From Geosporobacter ferrireducens (GTDB taxonomy: Bacteria; Bacillota; Clostridia; Peptostreptococcales; Thermotaleaceae): 64,000 bases of DNA. The notes beneath the pieces were generated by a model, which was not told the origin of the DNA, searched no databases, and was given only the letters and a program-made list of their open reading frames with translations. The DNA is taken from assembly GCF_001750685.1 (NCBI RefSeq), contig NZ_CP017269.1, positions 1 to 64,000 of the forward strand, read 5' to 3'. Made by a program: the position numbers and the translations under genes. Positions 59,550 through 64,000 of this stretch are shown piece after piece (position 1 is the stretch's first letter; each line of letters opens with the position of its first letter).

Positions 59550-60071
59550 TTAAATAAAAACAATCACAATGGCCAACCCTGCCAGGATGCCTAGACTCTT
59601 ACACATTTTTTCGTTTTTGCTTCGTTCTTCTTCAGCAATTTTTTGCTGCTTTTGCAGTTCTAAAGTAACGATATGAAAGTTTTTTTTCTGGTTTTCTTTA
59701 TCTGATGTGCCCAATAGCTTTCCGAAATCGATCAAAACTTCTTGGTCGATTTTCTGGAGGGAACTATAGGCGCCCAGACCTTCTACTGCCCTACCCCATG
59801 CGTCTTCCAGACTAATGCCTTTTCTGCTAAAGAGACACTCCGCCGTATCTAAAAAAATATTTGCAATACTGGAGTGACTTCTCTCTCCTACCCGTTTCAT
59901 TGCTTCAGGCAGTGAATTAGAGGAGTAGAGAACTTCAGTTTCCAATAGCTGCAGCCCATGGAGAATATGGCGCAGCTGCTGTACGCGGTGATTATAACGG
60001 AATGCATATATATATCCAATCAAGGAAGTTGAAAAAAGAATAAATAGTGAGAAAAGCACCTTAACCAACAC
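59550..60071 (-). CDS. spoIIIAB: Stage III sporulation protein AB
   Basis: The 173-aa protein has N-terminal and C-terminal membrane helices around a helical core with QQLRHILHGLQLLETEVLYSSNSLPEAM, the SpoIIIAB/GspF-like signature. It probably couples the SpoIIIAA ATPase to the membrane. The GTG at 60069-60071 is 10 nt after AAGGGGG and lies inside the spoIIIAA 3' end. Confidence 0.93.
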   Translation of the reverse strand: MLVKVLFSLFILFSTSLIGYIYAFRYNHRVQQLRHILHGLQLLETEVLYSSNSLPEAMKRVGERSHSSIANIFLDTAECLFSRKGISLEDAWGRAVEGLGAYSSLQKIDQEVLIDFGKLLGTSDKENQKKNFHIVTLELQKQQKIAEEERSKNEKMCKSLGILAGLAIVIVFI

Positions 60072-61104
60072 TGTATTCACGCCCCCTTGCGGTTGCATAT
60101 CTAAATATAGGCTCTTGGCTGCTGCCATCTAGTATGGACTGCACCGTACCTACTTTGGGTAGATTTGAAAGCAAAATGATTCTTTCAAAGACACCCATTT
60201 CTAAAATATTCTTTAAGTATGGACGTTTTCTTATTTCTTCTAAACTGCTGCCATGTACCGTAGTTAAAAGCTTTATCCCCGCATGAAGGGCTTCCTCCAC
60301 TGCATGGACATCCTCACGCTTACCTACTTCATCGGTAGCGATGACTTGAGGAGACATAGAACGAATCAGCATCATGATCCCCTCTGCCTTCGGACAGGCA
60401 TCCAATATATCGGTGCGAATCCCCACGTCATTTTGGGGGATACCTTGATAAGTGGCGCAGATCTCTGAACGTTCATCTACTACGCCTACCTTCAATCCCT
60501 TAAAATCAAAGACTTCCATCCCATTGCTGATATTTCGGATAATATCTCTCAACAAAGTGGTTTTTCCACATTGGGGAGGTGAAACGATCAAAGTATGATA
60601 AATCTGATAAGGTCCCTGAATCAGATGTCCCATAATTGGATCAGAAACCCCCAGCTTTTGATTGGAGATACGTATATTCAAACCGGATATTTCCTTCATG
60701 GTTTTGATACTTGGGCCATTTAGCACTACTCTACCACTGAGCCCTACACGGTGCCCGCCTTTAATCGTAATGAAGCCATTTCTGATTTCTTCTTCCAGCG
60801 CATATACGGAGTAATCTGTCAGTAAATGAAAGGCCTTTTCGATATCCTCCTTTTTTACCTGATAGGCACTGGCAGGCTGAGACAAAAGTACGCCGTTATC
60901 ATCGATATAATAATCACGATTTCGCATGGAGACACACAATGGTCTTTCTCCGCGAAGCCGAATCTCTTCAACTGACTCAACATATTCTGGTGGAAACTGC
61001 TCAAAAATTCCCCGCAAACGAATGGGCAGAATATCCAATATCTCTTTGCGGAGTTGTTTGCTTTCTTTTCTGTTTACAAAGTTTTTATCTTTAGATTGGT
61101 TCAT
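60061..61104 (-). CDS. spoIIIAA: Stage III sporulation protein AA (secretion-type ATPase)
   Basis: SpoIIIAA is an ATPase related to type II/IV secretion motors. The 347-aa protein has the Walker A PPQCGKTT at 176-183, GLKVGVVDERSEI near 205, and Walker B-like VIATDEVGKREDVHAVEEAL near 255. It is first in the operon. The ATG lies 8 nt after GGAGG. A sigma-E-like promoter is visible just upstream. Confidence 0.95.
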   Translation of the reverse strand: MNQSKDKNFVNRKESKQLRKEILDILPIRLRGIFEQFPPEYVESVEEIRLRGERPLCVSMRNRDYYIDDNGVLLSQPASAYQVKKEDIEKAFHLLTDYSVYALEEEIRNGFITIKGGHRVGLSGRVVLNGPSIKTMKEISGLNIRISNQKLGVSDPIMGHLIQGPYQIYHTLIVSPPQCGKTTLLRDIIRNISNGMEVFDFKGLKVGVVDERSEICATYQGIPQNDVGIRTDILDACPKAEGIMMLIRSMSPQVIATDEVGKREDVHAVEEALHAGIKLLTTVHGSSLEEIRKRPYLKNILEMGVFERIILLSNLPKVGTVQSILDGSSQEPIFRYATARGREYSVG

Positions 61105-61126
61105 AACCTGTCCCTCCTTTATAACA

Positions 61127-61155
61127 TTAATATTTTGGAAAACCCAATAATATGC
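61127..61155 (-). promoter_or_regulatory. Sigma-E-like promoter of the spoIIIA operon
   Basis: On the minus strand GCATATT (61149-61155), a full match to KMATATT, is followed after 14 bp by AATATTAA (61127-61134), a weaker -10. It lies 23 bp before the spoIIIAA start. The Bacillus spoIIIA operon is sigma-E dependent. Confidence 0.5.
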
Positions 61156-61181
61156 TTAAAATTTGAGGACAAAAAATAAAA

Positions 61182-61205
61182 AACCTGATACATGGGTATC
61201 AGGTT
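61182..61205 (-). terminator. Terminator after the CD1247-type gene
   Basis: AACCTGATA pairs with TATCAGGTT around a 6-nt loop, followed on the minus strand by TTTTTATTTTTT. It separates this gene from the spoIIIA promoter. Confidence 0.85.
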
Positions 61206-61219
61206 ATCTAAGAAACTTA

Positions 61220-61663
61220 CTATTCGTGATGATGATGTCCGCAACAGCCGTGACTATGGTCATGCTCATCGCATTCTTCTATATGGATTTTTTCATGACA
61301 GCTAGGACAAATCACTTCGCTATCTTCTTCATCATATATTAAATCTTCATCCAGGTAAATTACTTCATGACAATTTGGACACTCTACTTCAACAAAATCG
61401 ATGTCCTCGTCCTCTTCATCATCTTCGTCATCTTCTAATTCACCAAACACTTCATCCTCAACATCGGCCAAATCTTCGTCTAAGGTTTCAACATATTCAT
61501 CTAGATCTGTAACCTCTTCTTTGAGCTCATCGATAGCGTCTGCAAAATCTTCCAAAATATCAATGATATTTAATAGAAGCTTACCCTCTTTTGACTCATC
61601 GCTTACTTCCATACCTTCTGCCAGACCTCTTAAATAGGCTACTCTCTCATACAGATAATTCAT
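61220..61663 (-). CDS. CD1247 N-terminal-domain protein with zinc ribbon and His-rich tail
   Basis: The N-terminal helical domain (LYERVAYLRGLAEGMEV) is the CD1247 type known from Clostridioides. A very acidic middle (about 50-90) follows, then a zinc-ribbon-like pair CPNC and CPSC (about 95-125), and the tail has many His and Cys residues (DEHDHSHGCCGHHHHE). Metal binding is likely. The gene is monocistronic, between efp and spoIIIAA. Function unknown. Confidence 0.85.
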   Translation of the reverse strand: MNYLYERVAYLRGLAEGMEVSDESKEGKLLLNIIDILEDFADAIDELKEEVTDLDEYVETLDEDLADVEDEVFGELEDDEDDEEDEDIDFVEVECPNCHEVIYLDEDLIYDEEDSEVICPSCHEKIHIEECDEHDHSHGCCGHHHHE

Positions 61664-61706
61664 TACGAAACCCTCCTTTGTATTAAATATACTTTATTAG
61701 TATTAC

Positions 61707-62264
61707 CTAAGCTCTTGATAAATAATCACCAGTTCTGGTGTCTATTTTTATTCTATCCCCTTCATTAATGAAGATGGGAACATGGATGATAGCACCAGTT
61801 TCTACTGTTGCAGGCTTCGTTACATTCGTAGCTGTATCTCCTTTTACTCCTGGCTCTGTATAGGTTACCAGCAGTTCTACGAAGTTTGGTGGATCTACCT
61901 GAAATGCCTTACCTTTGAAGAATTTTACCGTGGCAGTATCATTTTCTCTTAAATAAATGATCGCGTCTTCCACTTGCTCTTTTGTTAATGGAATTTGTTC
62001 AAATGTTTCGTTGTCCATAAAATAGTACAAATCTCCATCATTGTAGAGATACTGCATTCCCTTCGTTTCGATATGGGCCTTTGGGAATTTGTCATTTGGG
62101 TTAAAAGCTTCCTCACGAATAGATCCAGTTGTTACGCTTTTGTACTTTGTTCTTACGAAAGCAGCTCCTTTACCAGGCTTTACGTGTTGGAAATCAACCA
62201 CAACAAAGGGTTCGCCATTTATTTCAAATGTAACACCTTTTCTAAAATCTGAAGCTGAAATCAT
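61707..62264 (-). CDS. efp: Elongation factor P
   Basis: EF-P helps the ribosome make polyproline bonds. The 185-aa protein shows three beta-barrel domains. The domain I loop is [14 protein letters not shown] with the tip lysine at 32, and the C-terminal signature is [17 protein letters not shown]. The GKG tip without a nearby EpmA or EarP gene leaves its modification unknown. It lies downstream of pepQ, a common pairing. Confidence 0.96.
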   Translation of the reverse strand: MISASDFRKGVTFEINGEPFVVVDFQHVKPGKGAAFVRTKYKSVTTGSIREEAFNPNDKFPKAHIETKGMQYLYNDGDLYYFMDNETFEQIPLTKEQVEDAIIYLRENDTATVKFFKGKAFQVDPPNFVELLVTYTEPGVKGDTATNVTKPATVETGAIIHVPIFINEGDRIKIDTRTGDYLSRA

Positions 62265-62355
62265 GTATATCCCTCCATATGCTTATAATTGAATATATTT
62301 ATCTATCGGTTTATAGAGAACCAATAGCTTTTTCCCTTTCAAATCTTTTTATAAG

Positions 62356-62420
62356 GTTGTCATTCATAGCAACAGCGAAGGGTCTCAATGATTAAGATTC
62401 TTCACTGCGTTTAGAATGGC
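62356..62420. repeat. Inverted pair of REP-like sequences between pepQ and efp
   Basis: On the minus strand (62356-62390) TTGAGACCCTTCGCTGTTGC is followed by TATGAATGACAAC; on the plus strand (62391-62420) TTAAGATTCTTCACTGCGTT is followed by TAGAATGGC. Both resemble the widespread bacterial repeat GAGATTCTTCGCTnnnCTCAGAATGACA. Together they form a degenerate inverted pair. Confidence 0.5.
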
Positions 62421-62424
62421 GCTT

Positions 62425-63486
62425 CTATAATTCAATTAATTCCTTTGTAGACTTAGACAATGTACGGTGGCCTGTTTCCGTCACCAATACCAAATCTTCT
62501 ATTCTTACGCCGCCAAAGTCAGGTAAGTAGATACCGGGTTCGTCGGTCACAATCATGCCTGGCTGCAGTACATCCTTCCCTAAAGGGGACAGCCGGGGCG
62601 ATTCATGGACTTCCAATCCAACACCATGCCCTAGTCCATGTCCAAAATATGCTCCATAGCCTTTGGCGGAGATAATATCACGGGCAACCCGATCTACTTC
62701 GATACCTGTGACACCCGGTTTGATAAATGCTAATGCCTTTAACTGAGCATCTAATACGATTGTATAAATCTCCCGCTGCTTTTCAGAGGCTTTTCCTACT
62801 ACAATCGTTCGCGTCATATCAGAGCAGTAGCCTTGGTAGACACAACCAAAATCCAAGGTGACAAAATCGCCTGTTTCAATCATTTTGTCTGAAGCTACTC
62901 CATGGGGCAGTGAGGAACGCTTTCCAGAAGCTACAATACTATCAAAGGAAGTCGCGCTGGCGCCCTTTTTCTTCATAAAACTTTCTAGCTCCAAAGCGAT
63001 CTCCCACTCAGTAACACCCGGTTTTATATATCGGCAGATATGAGAAAAGGCTTCATCGGTTATTTTGGCTGCTTTTTCAATTAATGCAATCTCTTGATCA
63101 TCTTTTATGATTCTCAACTTTTCAAGGGTACTCCCCAAGGATTCGAAAGCAATACGGGGAAGCTTTTCAGTAAGCTCCTTATATTCTTGATAGGTAACAA
63201 AGTCACCTTCAAAACCCATGTGCTGAATTGGAAAGCCTTCTAAAATTTGATAAAGGGTTTTTTCACTGGAATGCTGAAGGATCTCATAACCTTTGCACTG
63301 GACAGCAGCTTGTTCTACATAACGAAAATCTGTGATAAAATAAGCTTTATCTGTGGTGATAAAAACATATCCGGAAGTACCGGTAAAACCGCTCATATAT
63401 CTTCTGTTTTCTGGTTTATAGATTAATGCGCTGTCCAGCTTCATTTCCTCCAGCAGTTTTCGAAGCTTAGCAATCCTTATCTCCAT
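62425..63486 (-). CDS. pepQ: M24-family aminopeptidase (Xaa-Pro aminopeptidase/PepQ-like)
   Basis: The enzyme removes N-terminal residues before proline or splits Xaa-Pro dipeptides with two metal ions. A creatinase N-like domain (1-125) precedes the pita-bread fold. The metal ligands lie in TLDFGCVYQGYCSDMTRT (two Asp, near 212-224), GHGLGHGVGLEVHESP (His, near 285) and TDEPGIYLPDFGGVRIED (Glu pair, near 315-330). The 353-aa length fits. The ATG follows AAAGGGGG. Confidence 0.92.
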   Translation of the reverse strand: MEIRIAKLRKLLEEMKLDSALIYKPENRRYMSGFTGTSGYVFITTDKAYFITDFRYVEQAAVQCKGYEILQHSSEKTLYQILEGFPIQHMGFEGDFVTYQEYKELTEKLPRIAFESLGSTLEKLRIIKDDQEIALIEKAAKITDEAFSHICRYIKPGVTEWEIALELESFMKKKGASATSFDSIVASGKRSSLPHGVASDKMIETGDFVTLDFGCVYQGYCSDMTRTIVVGKASEKQREIYTIVLDAQLKALAFIKPGVTGIEVDRVARDIISAKGYGAYFGHGLGHGVGLEVHESPRLSPLGKDVLQPGMIVTDEPGIYLPDFGGVRIEDLVLVTETGHRTLSKSTKELIEL

Positions 63487-63656
63487 AGTGAGCCCCCTTT
63501 TCAGAAAATATTCATAAGTTTTCCAATGATGCTAAAGAATTCCTCTGCAGAATCCTATAATATGATAACACAATTTTGCTTATTTGAATACAATTTTTAA
63601 AGGATTACTACATATTATAACCAACTATCAGAGAAATTTACAAAACACACAGACAT

Positions 63657-63920
63657 TTAATGATGTCTTTTGTTATTGGAGACAATATCGATGGCATGAA
63701 TAATTGATCTGATTACATCGGTTTCAAACTGCAGATACATTTCATTGACCCTGCTGTAAACCTCACCTTCTTGTGTCACCACATAATGAGGTTTCAGGTT
63801 GTTTAATGTGATCGCCTTAATATCGAGAATACACTGTTCACAAGTGCAGATACTTGGGAAAGCTTTTAACATAGAAGGCAGTATATGCTCTACCACGTCT
63901 TCCATATAATTTTTCAACAT
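63657..63920 (-). CDS. ComFB-like late competence protein
   Basis: The 87-aa protein has MEDVVEHILPSMLKAFPSICTCEQCILDIKAITLNNLKPHYV, with the CxCxxC of ComFB proteins, and a helical C-terminal part. ComFB-type proteins occur in many Firmicutes outside competence operons and have been linked to cyclic-dinucleotide signalling in some bacteria; no such role can be shown here. The ATG lies 7 nt after AAGGGGG. Confidence 0.8.
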   Translation of the reverse strand: MLKNYMEDVVEHILPSMLKAFPSICTCEQCILDIKAITLNNLKPHYVVTQEGEVYSRVNEMYLQFETDVIRSIIHAIDIVSNNKRHH

Positions 63921-64000
63921 AATTTGACCCCCTTAATATGTGCTTTTTTGAAGAATTCCATAAAAAAGAGAAAAATCCTTTCTTTTTATACATTATTCAT

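Noticed and set aside
61401..61637. Serine-rich plus-strand frame
   Set aside because: It arises from the complement of Asp/Glu codons of the acidic CD1247-type protein.
1..64000. tRNA, rRNA, CRISPR arrays, insertion sequences, prophage
   Set aside because: I looked for T-loop and cloverleaf patterns, regularly spaced repeats and transposase motifs and saw none that I could support.

Overview
The window is A+T-rich chromosomal DNA from an endospore-forming anaerobic member of the Clostridia. The evidence is spo0A, spoIVB, spoIIM, ytfIJ, a dacF-type gene and a complete spoIIIAA-AH operon, together with a fused ispH-S1 gene, a ferredoxin-dependent 2-oxoacid oxidoreductase and an OLE RNA. OLE RNAs are known mainly from anaerobic or extremophilic Firmicutes. 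An amino-acid-fermenting relative of Alkaliphilus or the Peptostreptococcales is a reasonable but unproven guess. Almost all genes lie on the minus strand; the plus-strand exceptions are a hypothetical gene at 13.9 kb, a polyamine locus at 23.5-26 kb and a few very small genes. I see no tRNA, rRNA, insertion sequence, prophage or CRISPR array.

Layout (minus-strand genes run right to left). 1-7.7 kb: a small Cys-rich protein, a MerR-type coiled-coil regulator, CheR, the IspH-S1 fusion, PlsC, Cmk, a flavoprotein and a histidine phosphatase. 7.9-12.8 kb: glutamate dehydrogenase, an RpiR regulator and a four-subunit 2-oxoacid:ferredoxin oxidoreductase, which together can oxidise glutamate or other amino acids. 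The kor promoter carries two perfect 18-bp repeats. 13-22 kb: SurE, a carboxyltransferase alpha subunit, MnmM, GNAT, RluB, a two-gene flavin/iron-sulfur module, a D,D-carboxypeptidase and a MazG-like protein. 22.2-28.7 kb: ytfJ-ytfI; an XRE-cupin regulator with twin operators ahead of speE-speB; scpB-scpA; a forespore-type dacF.

28.8-40 kb: pdp, deoB, xerD and spoIIM, then a DUF3866 protein, an NSS transporter with an unannotated MetS-like small subunit, and a SteA/SteB/glycosyltransferase/MraY-like envelope cluster. 41-54 kb is the conserved block nusB - TsaD-like - xseA - xseB - ispA - DUF212 - OLE RNA - oapA - dxs - tlyA | argR - recN - spoIVB - spo0A. The NAD kinase gene that usually sits between tlyA and argR is absent here. 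54-64 kb: an Asp23/AmaP/DUF2273 module, spoIIIAH to spoIIIAA, a CD1247-type protein, efp, pepQ and a ComFB-like protein.

The strongest special feature is the OLE RNA (about 49501-50088, minus strand) directly ahead of its membrane partner OapA. Sporulation promoters can be read directly. There is a sigma-H promoter with an overlapping 0A box at spo0A, sigma-E-like promoters at spoIIM and spoIIIAA, and forespore (sigma-F/G-like) promoters with the same 15-bp spacer at ytfI, dacF and spoIVB. Start codons were chosen from Shine-Dalgarno spacing; many are TTG or GTG.
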